A DNA stretch of 64,000 nucleotides, from contig NZ_CP061205.1 of assembly GCF_015240255.1 (NCBI RefSeq), positions 2,439,501 through 2,503,500 on the forward strand. The letters are read 5' to 3'. The stretch comes from Kordiimonas pumila (lineage in GTDB: Bacteria > Pseudomonadota > Alphaproteobacteria > Sphingomonadales > Kordiimonadaceae). The number at the start of each line of letters is the position of its first letter. The stretch's first letter is position 1. The notes beneath the pieces were generated by a model that saw only the letters and a program-made list of their open reading frames with translations, was not told the DNA's origin and made no database searches. A program made the translations under genes and the position numbers. This document shows positions 54,387 to 62,881 of the stretch, one piece after another.

Positions 54387-54401
54387 TTAAGACATTATTA
54401 A
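54387..54401. promoter_or_regulatory. CtrA-like box TTAA-N7-TTAA upstream of motA
   Basis: TTAAGACATTATTAA is an exact full-site match to the CtrA consensus, placed 68 bases before the motA ATG on the minus strand. A TATGAA (minus strand, about 54370-54365) could be a -10. CtrA control of flagellar genes is established in Caulobacter and relatives, so this site is more credible than a random match. Confidence 0.6.
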
Positions 54402-54456
54402 TGGCGCTATCGATTTGAAATACAAGAAAAAAATTTCTATTTCCAATAGCTGTTTA

Positions 54457-55074
54457 TTATTCGGCGTATTTTACTGAGCAGCCATATGGCTTTGTTACTG
54501 CATCTGGAATTGTTTTATCTTCTTTCACTGCATTCCATGCAGCAATAAGATAGTTATGTGCATTCTCAAGGCTTTGTGGCCGAGCAGAAGGCTTGTCATC
54601 TATCGCACCCATGTAGCGAACAAAGCCTTCTGGATCGATAAGAAATAGTTCTGGTGTAGTTTTGGCGTTATATAGCCTTCCAATAGTACCATCCTCATCC
54701 AGAATAATCATGTCAGCATATGAACCATTTAAACTGGCTATTTTATCTGCTTCCGAACCAGAAACATGCCCCTGCATACCGTTGGCAGATGAAATAACCG
54801 ATATCCAAACTACAGAATCGTCGGTTAATTGGCGTTGTATCTGCTGCATATTGCCGCTTTGGTAATGTTTTTTCACGTATGGACACTCATTGTTTGTCCA
54901 TTCAAGAACAACATACTTTCCTGAAAAGTCTGACAAAGCCACTGATGTTTCTTTTGAAGTAAGCCCGACAAAAGGTGGAGCTGGTGTATTGATTACCGGA
55001 TTAGTATTTCCTGCACTTGTGCCGCACAAAACTACAAAAAGCGTAGTGAGGAAACGGCGAAAGAGTATCAACAT
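54457..55074 (-). CDS. Exported thioredoxin-fold redoxin
   Basis: A 205-residue periplasmic thioredoxin-like protein. After a signal peptide (RFLTTLFVVLCGTSAGN) comes a redoxin domain: PAPPFVGLTSKETSVALSDFSGKYVVLEWTNNECPYVKKHY, TTPELFLIDPEGFVRYMGAIDD. There is a single candidate active Cys in NECPYVKK and no CxxC pair; one further Cys is near the C-terminus (YGCSVKYAE). GAGGGAG stands before ATG 55074. It follows dsbD after 14 bases, so it probably receives electrons from DsbD. Confidence 0.85.
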   Translation of the reverse strand: MLILFRRFLTTLFVVLCGTSAGNTNPVINTPAPPFVGLTSKETSVALSDFSGKYVVLEWTNNECPYVKKHYQSGNMQQIQRQLTDDSVVWISVISSANGMQGHVSGSEADKIASLNGSYADMIILDEDGTIGRLYNAKTTPELFLIDPEGFVRYMGAIDDKPSARPQSLENAHNYLIAAWNAVKEDKTIPDAVTKPYGCSVKYAE

Positions 55075-55088
55075 TTTTTCTCCCTCAG

Positions 55089-57194
55089 TTATTTGAGATG
55101 TTCAATAACAATAGCGGGGCTAAGAATTTCAGGTAGAAGGACCGCATCTTTACTCCCAGCAGGAAAATAAAGGTAAAGTGGCACGCCTGCCCTGCCATAA
55201 CGGGCCAACACAGAAGCAATGTCCTCATTTCTGTTGGTCCAGTCTCCTTTTAAAACGGTGATATTTTTTTCAGCAAACGCTTGCTGCACGCGATCCGTTT
55301 TTAGGGCAACACGCTCATTAACCTTACATGTAATACACCATTCTGCAGTGAAATAAGCAAAGACTGGCTTTTCAGCATCAAGAAGGCTTTTCAGGCGGGC
55401 TTCTGTAAAGGTTTGTTCATACTCGCTATTTGTTGATGTAGCATTATTTACTGGTTTAGAGACCGTGATAAAGCCATATAATGCTAAACCCGTTATCAAA
55501 ATGGCGATTGTTTTCGTGGCTTTTAGCTGAAAATCATACCACAGCCACAACGCAAAAGAGATAGATGTTATAACGACCAAAAGGATGAAAGCAGCATCAC
55601 TTCCTGCCTGAATGTTATAGACATAAACAAGCCAGCATGCTGTTAAAAGCATTGGAAAACCTAGACCTTGCTTGAGTTTTTCCATCCAAGGTCCGGGTTT
55701 TGGCATTAGGTTTGCTGCTTTATCGCTGTATGACAAAATCAGAAAAGGCAACGCGAGACCAAAAGCAAGTGCGGTGAAAACTGCAAAAATAATAGGTGTA
55801 GGCTGAGAAAGGGCATAACCAATGGCAGGCGCCATAAAAGGTGCCGTGCACGGTGTTGCAACAAGTGTAGCAAGTACACCTTTAAAAAACGTACTTTTTA
55901 AACTGTCCTGCACAGTTAAGCTTTGGCCCGCCCCTTCAATGCCAAGTCTTATATAAAAAATACCGAAAAGTGAAAGTGCAACAATAACCATAAGTATTGC
56001 AAGCAACCCTACAAAGAGAGGCGATTGTAATTGAAACCCCCAGCCAATTGCATTGCCGCCTGCACGAATAAGCACCAACACAAAAACAATGGCCATAAAG
56101 CTTACCCATATACCTAAACTATAGACCCAGCCTTCTAGAATACGGTTTTTGCGGCTTTTATAATTAGCGGAAACCAGTGCAATGGCTTTTAGTGACAGGA
56201 CAGGAAAGACACACGGCATTAAATTGAGAATGATGCCCCCAATCACGGCGAACACAAACACCTGCCATAATGGCATTACTGCAACGGATGCCTTGGTGCT
56301 TGGCAATGCGTCGGTAGACACAACTGTCATCGCATCAAGGCTTGGCTGAAGATTAAAATAATAATCAGCGGTATTTGTTAAAATATAAAGCACGCCATTT
56401 GCATTAATTGGGGTGTCCGTGCTGTGCTCTTTAGGAAGGTTTATTGATATACTATCATCTACCCATTGCCAGTCCTGTTTGGCGGAATATGATACTAGGC
56501 CGTCGGATAAAGGGTAAAAATACACTTCTTGAATATTGCCTAAATCTTTTTTATCAATATAAACACGCAATTCATTGTTTTTATTGGATAAAATTATTTT
56601 TGATTGCCAATATGAATCCTCAGGAATCTGGCTTCGGGCCTGTGCAAATAACTGTTCTGCGCTTGAATCTAGCCCTGAGGCAGCTTCAAGAGTAAAAGAC
56701 CAGTCCCCATACTGGGGAATACACTCAATATCGCATACCAGCCATTCTGCACTCAAGGATATAGGTATATCATTTGCAGAATATTCAGAGCCTATATTTA
56801 GGGGCACTAGAAGGGTTGACCTGCCGTGATAGCCATAATTTGCAAGAGGCCCAACAGGTATTCTTTCTGGAGCGGGAAATAGGGTTTTACCAACTGTAAC
56901 ATCTTTGGGCACTGACCATTCAAAAACAGGTGCTGCGCCACTGTCACCGTAATTTTCCCAGTAAGTATGCCACCCTTCAGTGGGGTTGATCTGCACGGCA
57001 AGCCAGACTATTTGGCCTTTTTGAAAACCGTTGCTTTCCAAATCAACGCTTAAAGTGCTGTGGCTCGCTTCATAGTGCAACAATTCCTTGGCGAAAACAG
57101 TGCTACTGCATACGATCGCAAAGCCCAAGCAAAAGAGACGTAAAAAAAAAGCCACAGATAATGCTCCAGTAAGGAAGTTGGTAGAATTATTCAT
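55089..57194 (-). CDS. Thiol:disulfide interchange protein DsbD/ScsB-like
   Basis: Carries electrons from cytoplasmic thioredoxin to periplasmic proteins. The 701 residues comprise a signal peptide, a large periplasmic domain with a CxxxC pair (VCDIECIPQYG), an eight-helix membrane domain with the cysteines in MPCVFPVLSLKAIALV and TPCTAPFMAPAIGYAL, and a C-terminal thioredoxin domain with AEWCITCKVNE. The architecture is closer to ScsB than to Escherichia coli DsbD, because of the large N-terminal domain. The redoxin gene follows closely; the dicytochrome c gene lies 42 bases before it. Confidence 0.92.
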   Translation of the reverse strand: MNNSTNFLTGALSVAFFLRLFCLGFAIVCSSTVFAKELLHYEASHSTLSVDLESNGFQKGQIVWLAVQINPTEGWHTYWENYGDSGAAPVFEWSVPKDVTVGKTLFPAPERIPVGPLANYGYHGRSTLLVPLNIGSEYSANDIPISLSAEWLVCDIECIPQYGDWSFTLEAASGLDSSAEQLFAQARSQIPEDSYWQSKIILSNKNNELRVYIDKKDLGNIQEVYFYPLSDGLVSYSAKQDWQWVDDSISINLPKEHSTDTPINANGVLYILTNTADYYFNLQPSLDAMTVVSTDALPSTKASVAVMPLWQVFVFAVIGGIILNLMPCVFPVLSLKAIALVSANYKSRKNRILEGWVYSLGIWVSFMAIVFVLVLIRAGGNAIGWGFQLQSPLFVGLLAILMVIVALSLFGIFYIRLGIEGAGQSLTVQDSLKSTFFKGVLATLVATPCTAPFMAPAIGYALSQPTPIIFAVFTALAFGLALPFLILSYSDKAANLMPKPGPWMEKLKQGLGFPMLLTACWLVYVYNIQAGSDAAFILLVVITSISFALWLWYDFQLKATKTIAILITGLALYGFITVSKPVNNATSTNSEYEQTFTEARLKSLLDAEKPVFAYFTAEWCITCKVNERVALKTDRVQQAFAEKNITVLKGDWTNRNEDIASVLARYGRAGVPLYLYFPAGSKDAVLLPEILSPAIVIEHLK

Positions 57195-57236
57195 ACATTA
57201 CTAGACACCCACATGCACCTCACTATTGCGTTAACC

Positions 57237-57992
57237 TTATAGCGTATTAAGCCATGCAATAAGATCCGCTCTATCTTTTAAACGCGTTAACCTTAAAAAT
57301 GCCATATGGCTACCTTGATCAAACTCTTTCACTTCAAAAAAGAAAGCATTGAGAGCTTCAGGTGTCCAGTAGCCCCCTCTTCTGCGGAGACGTTCACTGT
57401 ATTCAAAGTTTTCAGAGGAAGCTATCTTTCGCCCAATAATACCGCTGAGATTGGGGCCAATTTTGTGTCCTAAGCCTTTTTCTGCATTATGACATGCAAG
57501 GCATGGTGTAAATAATACAGAGCCATGATCAGCATTACCTTCCAGCAATGCTTTTGAGAGGATGTCTCCTGTATCAAGCTCCCGCGGCATTTTACCAACA
57601 GCGTCCAGATATTCAATAAGGTCAGCTCGCGCATGGGGACTCAGCAAGCCCGCATATGGCATTTTGGTGCCTTTAACGGCATGGTCTGGTTTAGCGATAA
57701 AGCGGTTTAATCGTTCTTTTGACCATATACCACCATAGAGATGTAGGGCATCGCTATATGAATACTCGGCTAGGCTGGCAACAGGTCTACCAACGATGCC
57801 AAGAAGATCTGGCCCAAATCGCATCTTTTCAGTACCGTTTATGGTGTGGCAATTAGCACAATAAACAAAAGCTTTGGCTCCTGTGGTCCAAGCTTGAATC
57901 TCGGCGTCGCTCCCAACCGTTTCATGCGCTGCAGCAGAGACGGGCAAGAGCAAGCCGATAACAACCGCACAAAAAAGTGTTAGTTTGTGCAT
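57237..57992 (-). CDS. Periplasmic dicytochrome c
   Basis: A 251-residue exported protein with two class I cytochrome c domains. The signal peptide is KLTLFCAVVIGLLLPVSAAA. Heme-binding sites are CANCH in the first domain and CLACH in the second, each followed by the pattern G-PDLLGIVGRPVAS or G-PNLSGIIGRKIAS and a Met-containing loop (GTKMPYAGL in the first, HMAFLRL in the second). ATG 57992 starts the signal peptide; an open frame continues 57 bases upstream over the DUF4399 gene end. It stands in a row with DUF4399 and DsbD genes. Confidence 0.9.
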   Translation of the reverse strand: MHKLTLFCAVVIGLLLPVSAAAHETVGSDAEIQAWTTGAKAFVYCANCHTINGTEKMRFGPDLLGIVGRPVASLAEYSYSDALHLYGGIWSKERLNRFIAKPDHAVKGTKMPYAGLLSPHARADLIEYLDAVGKMPRELDTGDILSKALLEGNADHGSVLFTPCLACHNAEKGLGHKIGPNLSGIIGRKIASSENFEYSERLRRRGGYWTPEALNAFFFEVKEFDQGSHMAFLRLTRLKDRADLIAWLNTL

Positions 57993-58002
57993 ATAATGTT
58001 GT

Positions 58003-58425
58003 CTACTTAATTGTAACCGTAATTTTTTCAGAATATACAGCTGGGTCATGCGGAATATGGTTCATGTCACCCAGTAAAAGTTGCAGCGTATGAGTGCCTG
58101 GACTTAGTTCCATGGTCACTTCAGTTTGGCCGCCACCAAAATGCTTGTGGTGCTCATCCATAGGAATATTTTCATCCAGCGGCGGAAGTTCAGCATCAAT
58201 GATCAGGTGGTGGTGGCCTGTCGCTGATTTCTCAATACCTGCTGGGGCAACGCCCATTCCTTTTAGTCCAAAGCGAATTGTAACAGGACCTTTGATAACA
58301 TCTCCATCTTTTGGTGAGATAAAATAGACTCCAGCCCCATCTGCTGAGGGAGTTTGGTCATTTGCTATAACCGGTGCTGCTAAAAAGCCTATAAAAGCTA
58401 GTGAAATCATTATTAGTTTTTTCAT
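58003..58425 (-). CDS. DUF4399-containing exported protein
   Basis: A 140-residue periplasmic protein. The signal peptide is KKLIMISLAFIGFLAAPVIA. The DUF4399 domain shows VYFISPKDGDVIKGPVTIRFGLKGMGVAPAG, the histidine-rich GHHHLIIDAELPPLDENIPMDEHHKHFGGGQTEV, and LSPGTHTLQLLLGDMNHIPH. The many His and Met residues suggest metal (possibly copper) binding; this is inference. GGAGAG is placed before ATG 58425. It is the first gene of the row that continues with dicytochrome c (10 bases apart), DsbD and redoxin. Confidence 0.85.
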   Translation of the reverse strand: MKKLIMISLAFIGFLAAPVIANDQTPSADGAGVYFISPKDGDVIKGPVTIRFGLKGMGVAPAGIEKSATGHHHLIIDAELPPLDENIPMDEHHKHFGGGQTEVTMELSPGTHTLQLLLGDMNHIPHDPAVYSEKITVTIK

Positions 58426-58532
58426 AGTATCTCTCCAAAAAAATAAGTCCCATACCCCTATCTTAACTACTAGAATAACGCTGACAAGTAGGTTAGTTAT
58501 AAACATATCGTGACAGTAATACGGATGTTATC

Positions 58533-59075
58533 ATGCCAGCTCTTCCCCTTATTCTCGGCCCAGACCCAATACTTAGAAAAAAATCGTTGCCCGTAGAGGT
58601 TGTGACGGATGATACGAAAAAAAATATTCAGGACATGCTCGATACACTCTATGAACACCGTGCTGTTGGACTTGGCGCCAATATGGTTGGTATTCTTGAG
58701 CAAATTATTGTGGTTGATTTGCAGCAAGAAGGTAAAAAATCCCCTCTTGTTTGCATTAACCCGATTATAACATGGCAGTCAGATACAAAAACTACACAGG
58801 AAGAAGCCTCACTGTGTTTCCCTGGTATATCTGCAGAAATAACTCGCCCCGATGCAGTGCATGTTCGGTACCTTGATTTAGAAGGTAAAGATCAATCGCT
58901 AGATGCTGAAGGCTTTTTGGCAACAGTTATTCAACACGAGATGGATTATCTACAAGGCAAAACCTACCTAGATCATCTGTCAAAAATTAAACGTGATATT
59001 CTAATCAAGAAAATGCAAAAACAACTTCGTAATCATAGCTGTGGTGACCCTGGTTGTGACCACGATCACCATTAA
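58533..59075 (+). CDS. Degenerate peptide deformylase-like protein with Cys/His tail
   Basis: A 180-residue protein with the fold pattern of peptide deformylase (ILGPDPILRKKSLPVE, YLDLEGK, TVIQHEMDYLQGKTYLDHLS). All three active-site motifs are altered: GxGLAAPQ is GLGANMVG (46-53), EGCLS is EASLC (91-95, Ser at the metal-Cys place) and HExxH is HEMDY (135-139, Tyr for the second His). E136 and H135 remain. So classic deformylase activity is unlikely. The C-terminal tail HSCGDPGCDHDHH has two Cys and four His and looks like a metal site. It is divergent from the DUF4399 operon and convergent with an OmpA-family gene. Confidence 0.85.
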   Translation: MPALPLILGPDPILRKKSLPVEVVTDDTKKNIQDMLDTLYEHRAVGLGANMVGILEQIIVVDLQQEGKKSPLVCINPIITWQSDTKTTQEEASLCFPGISAEITRPDAVHVRYLDLEGKDQSLDAEGFLATVIQHEMDYLQGKTYLDHLSKIKRDILIKKMQKQLRNHSCGDPGCDHDHH

Positions 59076-59086
59076 CTCTGTGAGCA

Positions 59087-59746
59087 CTATTCCACAACAG
59101 GTGTGAGAGCTATTTCCACGCGGCGGTTTAGTGCTCTGCCTGAGGGTGTGTCATTCGAAGCGATGGGATAGGATTCACCTACACCACGAATGATCATTCT
59201 TTCAGGCAAGATCTTATTAGACGCCAGTATGTTAGCCACTGATTGTGCCCGTTGCTGCGATAATGTCATGTTATATTCTGCTGAACCGATCGAGTCGGTG
59301 TGACCTAGAACATCCACATAGGTTTTTTCATATTCGTTAAGCACCAATGAAACTGAATGAAGCACATCATTAAACTGAGACTTAACAACTGAACTGTTTG
59401 TGTCAAATGTAACATCGCCAGGCATACTAAGGATGATGTTATCACCGTCCCTGACAACTTGGACACCAGTACCTTCAAGCTGTTTTCGCAGCTTTTTTTC
59501 TTGTTGATCCATATAAAGGCCAACTCCGCCGCCAACCAACGTACCTATACCAGCACCAATCAGTATAGATTTGCGCTTATTACTACCGCCAACAATGGCC
59601 CCACCTGCCGCGCCTGCAGCTGCGCCAATCATGGCTCCAACTGCTGTTTTTGATATCTTTTTTTCGCCAGTATACGGATCGGTCGTGCAAGCATGAAGTG
59701 CGAACACTGACGCAACCAACAAGGCTGTAGATCGAGTATTTTTCAT
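59087..59746 (-). CDS. OmpA-family peptidoglycan-binding lipoprotein (YiaD-like)
   Basis: Outer-membrane lipoprotein of 219 residues. Lipobox LHACTT near residue 20, then a glycine-zipper region (VGAMIGAAAGAAGGAIVGG and GAGIGTLVGGGVGLY) that may insert in membranes, a short charged helix (QQEKKLRKQL) and a C-terminal OmpA domain with VDVLGHTDSIGSAEYNMTLSQQRAQSVANIL and ASNDTPSGRALNRRVEI, which bind diaminopimelate of peptidoglycan. It probably ties the outer membrane to the wall. The gene seems monocistronic. Confidence 0.93.
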   Translation of the reverse strand: MKNTRSTALLVASVFALHACTTDPYTGEKKISKTAVGAMIGAAAGAAGGAIVGGSNKRKSILIGAGIGTLVGGGVGLYMDQQEKKLRKQLEGTGVQVVRDGDNIILSMPGDVTFDTNSSVVKSQFNDVLHSVSLVLNEYEKTYVDVLGHTDSIGSAEYNMTLSQQRAQSVANILASNKILPERMIIRGVGESYPIASNDTPSGRALNRRVEIALTPVVE

Positions 59747-59858
59747 GGATTTATCCCTATGTAATTATCCCTCCTTTATATAGATTCTAAAATAAACGGG
59801 CTATTTGATGGCAATAGTAAATATATAAAGGAAGAATAAAAAGTCTTGTATTAGGGCC

Positions 59859-60215
59859 TTATCCAACGTTGGTTATGAAGTATAATTTTTTGCACTTTTC
59901 TATGGTTTCCCATGTGCCTTTAAAACCTTCAGGAATGATAAACTGATCACCCTCTACAAAAGTTACTTTCTTACCGTCTGCATCATCAGTTAAACAAACT
60001 TTTCCATACAAAATGTGGCAGTATTCCTCATCACCAGTGCAGTCAATTGACCATTTCCCAATGTCGCTTGACCAATAACCAACAAAAACTTTTTCTTTTG
60101 CATCGGTATAGAGATTCTCAGTTTCCTGTACCGGGTGCCCAGATAGTATTTTTTCAGGCGCAGGCAGGCTTTTTTCCGGCGTAACCTTACACCCAGCTAA
60201 ATTGATGATTGGCAT
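59859..60215 (-). CDS. Cupin-domain protein (DUF861 type)
   Basis: A 118-residue small cupin similar to the (S)-ureidoglycine aminohydrolase-type cupin_3 group: VGYWSSDIGKWSIDCTGDEEYCHILYGKVCLTDDADGKKVTFVEGDQFIIPEGFKGTWET. The usual metal-binding His pattern is partly kept (one His in EEYCHIL), so it may bind a small molecule without catalysis. ATG 60215 has GAGG about 6 bases upstream; an ATG 12 bases earlier overlaps that site and is less likely. The actual substrate is unknown. Confidence 0.82.
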   Translation of the reverse strand: MPIINLAGCKVTPEKSLPAPEKILSGHPVQETENLYTDAKEKVFVGYWSSDIGKWSIDCTGDEEYCHILYGKVCLTDDADGKKVTFVEGDQFIIPEGFKGTWETIEKCKKLYFITNVG

Positions 60216-60274
60216 GTTTTTCCTCATGAGATGGCAATTGCTATTTGCAGCATATCATACCGTATACCCAAATA

Positions 60275-60301
60275 AAAAGGCCACCCTTTGGGCAGCCTTT
60301 T
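60275..60301 (-). terminator. Terminator after rplM-rpsI
   Basis: On the minus strand AAAAGGCTGCCC pairs with GGGTGGCCTTTT except for two central mismatches, with a 3-base loop and a T-run. It lies 30 bases after the rpsI stop. Confidence 0.72.
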
Positions 60302-60331
60302 GATACTCGAAACAAAATTTGTACAGAAAGC

Positions 60332-60805
60332 TTAACGCTTGGAGAACTGGAAGCTTTTCCGTGCTTTTGCTTTACCGTATTTCTTACGCTCAACAACGCG
60401 GCTGTCGCGTGTCAGGAAGCCTGCAGCTTTAAGAGCGCCGCGTAGTTCTGGTTCCGCTAATTGAATAGCTTTTGAAATACCATGTTTAACCGCACCGGCT
60501 TGTCCAGAAAGGCCACCGCCTTTTACTGTCGCGATAACATCATACTGTTTTTCACGGCCAGCAACTTGGAAAGGCTGGTTAACGACAAGACGCAGAGTTG
60601 GGCGTGCAAAATACACTTCCTGATCGCGCTCATTAACAGTTACTTTCCCTGAACCAGGCTTAATCCATACGCGGGCAACGGCATCTTTACGCTTGCCTGT
60701 TGCATATGTACGGCCCTGTGCATCAACAACGGGTTTCCGTTCTTCGGTGGCAACTTCTGCAGTTGCTTTACCGGTAATTTCTTTCAGATCCTGAAGGTCG
60801 GCCAT
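60332..60805 (-). CDS. rpsI: 30S ribosomal protein S9
   Basis: Small-subunit protein whose C-terminal tail reaches the P-site tRNA. The 157 residues have an N-terminal extension of about 30 residues typical of Alphaproteobacteria, followed by [25 protein letters not shown], the signature [21 protein letters not shown] and the tail [18 protein letters not shown]. It starts 5 bases after the rplM stop, in the conserved rplM-rpsI operon. Confidence 0.98.
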   Translation of the reverse strand: MADLQDLKEITGKATAEVATEERKPVVDAQGRTYATGKRKDAVARVWIKPGSGKVTVNERDQEVYFARPTLRLVVNQPFQVAGREKQYDVIATVKGGGLSGQAGAVKHGISKAIQLAEPELRGALKAAGFLTRDSRVVERKKYGKAKARKSFQFSKR

Positions 60806-60810
60806 TGTGC

Positions 60811-61269
60811 TTACCTCTTGTTCTTGGGATTCATTGCAGCAACGTCCAGAACTTCAGGGTTCTGTGCGGCATGGGGGTGATCGCTACCTGCATAAACACG
60901 AAGGTTACGCATTTGCTGACGACCTAATGGTCCTTTAGGGATCATACGCTCAACAGCTTTCTCCACAACACGCTCTGGGAAGCGGCCATCGAGAATTTCA
61001 GCAGCAGTAGCAGACTTGATACCACCTGGATGGCCAGTGTGACGGTAATACACTTTATTTTCGCGCTTTTTACCCGTCAACTTCACTTTTTCTGCGTTGA
61101 TGATGATAACATTGTCACCACAATCCATGTGTGGTGTATATGTTGGCTTGTGTTTGCCACGGAGAACAACAGCAATAGCTTGTGCCATACGACCAAGAAC
61201 AACGTCTTCGGCGTCGACAAGAAGCCACTTCTTTTCAATCTCCGATGGTTTTGCGGAATAAGTTTTCAT
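60811..61269 (-). CDS. rplM: 50S ribosomal protein L13
   Basis: Early-assembly large-subunit protein. The 152 residues show [64 protein letters not shown] and the signature region [38 protein letters not shown]. The 276-base gap upstream separates it from a divergent reductase gene and must carry both promoters. Confidence 0.98.
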   Translation of the reverse strand: MKTYSAKPSEIEKKWLLVDAEDVVLGRMAQAIAVVLRGKHKPTYTPHMDCGDNVIIINAEKVKLTGKKRENKVYYRHTGHPGGIKSATAAEILDGRFPERVVEKAVERMIPKGPLGRQQMRNLRVYAGSDHPHAAQNPEVLDVAAMNPKNKR

Positions 61270-61545
61270 CGCAATTTGCCTCGGTTACCGACGTATCGGT
61301 TATTAATAATCAATCCATACAACACACGATGCGTTGATGTGCTGCTCGTGGCGCGGAATATAGGCGAGTTTTTATTTAAGTCAAATGCTTATTTTTCAAT
61401 ATTATAAAAATATTTTGCTTTAAAACATACACTTAAGTAAAAGGTATTATAATACCCCACTTAATTTTTCTTATTTTAGCTGATAATTTTACCTTGTCTG
61501 TGTCTGCTCTATATACATACTTGAAACAGAAAGGGGTATTCCACC

Positions 61546-62556
61546 ATGACAAATCGCCAAATTCTTTTAAAAAGCCGCCCTGTTGGCTGGCCTACACTGG
61601 ATAATTTTGAGGTAGCAACAGTCGATATTCCAAAACCAGCAAATGGAGAAGTTCTGGTCAAGGTTATCTATATGTCAGTTGATCCCTATATGCGTGGTCG
61701 TATGAGCGACGCAAAAAGCTATGCTGAGCCTTTTGCTGTTGGTGAGCCTTGCCAAGCAGGTGTTGTTGGAAAAGTGATGGAATCAAATAATGGAAAATTC
61801 CCTGAAGGAACCTATTTAATGGGTATGGGGATATGGGGAAATTATTTTGTAACTGACGGCACTGGTTTTCAGCCGATTGATGCGTCCATTGCTCCCCTAC
61901 ACTATTATTTAGGTATATTAGGCATGCCCGGCATGACTGCTTATGTCGGGCTAACGGCCATTGCAAACCTTAAGGAGGGTGATCAATTGTTCGTGTCGGC
62001 TGCATCTGGAGCCGTGGGTCAGGTTGTTGGTCAAATTGGTAAAAATATGGGCTGCCATGTGGCTGGTAGTGCAGGAACTGATGACAAAGTGGCCTACCTA
62101 AAGGACGAGCTAGGTTTTGATGCAGCCTTCAATTATAAAAAAGGCGATATTTATAAGTCTGTGAAAACGGCCAACCCGAAAGGCATTGACGTTTATTTTG
62201 AGAATGTTGGTGGTCCTATCTTGGAAGCAGTTCTTAATAATATTAACGATAAGGCCCGTATTGCACTCTGCGGTATGATTGCTGATTATAACGCAACAGT
62301 CGACAATTTGCCTGTTGGCCCAAGGAATTTAACTGCTTTGGTAAAATGCAGTGTGAAGATGCAAGGGTTTATTGTCTTTAATTATCTCAAGGAATGTCAA
62401 GACTGGATCCCTCTTGGTGCTAAATGGCTCAAAGAAGGTAAGCTCAAATACAGGGTTTCTGTTGCAGAAAATATTGAGAATGCACCACAAGCTTTTCTAG
62501 ATGTGCTCGCTGGTAAAAACTTTGGCAAACAGGTTGTGAAGCTTGCGGATGAGTAA
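61546..62556 (+). CDS. NADP-dependent medium-chain oxidoreductase (CurA/PTGR-like)
   Basis: Zinc-independent medium-chain dehydrogenase/reductase of 336 residues that reduces alpha,beta-unsaturated carbonyls. The leading TNRQILLKSRPVGWPTLDNFEV and SVDPYMRGRMSDAKSYAEPF are typical of the CurA/leukotriene-B4-dehydrogenase group; the NADPH-binding motif is VSAASGAVGQVVGQIGKNMGC and the later YFENVGGPILEAVLNNIND matches. AAAGGGG lies before ATG 61546. Zinc-ligand cysteines are absent. Its 3' end meets the convergent cutA stop with one base between. Confidence 0.92.
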   Translation: MTNRQILLKSRPVGWPTLDNFEVATVDIPKPANGEVLVKVIYMSVDPYMRGRMSDAKSYAEPFAVGEPCQAGVVGKVMESNNGKFPEGTYLMGMGIWGNYFVTDGTGFQPIDASIAPLHYYLGILGMPGMTAYVGLTAIANLKEGDQLFVSAASGAVGQVVGQIGKNMGCHVAGSAGTDDKVAYLKDELGFDAAFNYKKGDIYKSVKTANPKGIDVYFENVGGPILEAVLNNINDKARIALCGMIADYNATVDNLPVGPRNLTALVKCSVKMQGFIVFNYLKECQDWIPLGAKWLKEGKLKYRVSVAENIENAPQAFLDVLAGKNFGKQVVKLADE

Positions 62557-62557
62557 C

Positions 62558-62881
62558 TTAAGCCTCTAACACTTGTCGGGAAATCCATTCCAGATACTCT
62601 GGATTTCCCGCTGTAATAGGGGATACAGTAATGCATGGAATATCATAACTGTGCATTTCTTTTATCCGGGCGATAATTTTGTCCACTAAATGTGTTTTGG
62701 TTTTGCAAACAACAACAACTTCACTGTCGTATTGTATAATACCATCCCACTCATATATTGATCGCATATCAGACGTAATGTTGGCGCAGGCAACAAGCCT
62801 TTCTTTAACGAGTGCTGTCGCAACATGAACTGCAACATCTTCATTTTCTACAGTGGTATAAACAGTTATATATTCGGTCAT
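62558..62881 (-). CDS. cutA: Divalent-cation tolerance protein CutA
   Basis: Trimeric ferredoxin-like protein of 107 residues: EYITVYTTVENEDVAVHVATALVKERLVACANI, SIYEWDGIIQYDSEVVVVCKTK and HSYDIPCITVSPITAGNPEYLEWI are the CutA1 family pattern. It is linked to copper tolerance in Escherichia coli, but its exact function is unclear. ATG 62881 overlaps the ctaA stop as TAATG, so it is translated with ctaA; a frame open 90 bases further upstream lies inside ctaA and is not used. Confidence 0.95.
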   Translation of the reverse strand: MTEYITVYTTVENEDVAVHVATALVKERLVACANITSDMRSIYEWDGIIQYDSEVVVVCKTKTHLVDKIIARIKEMHSYDIPCITVSPITAGNPEYLEWISRQVLEA

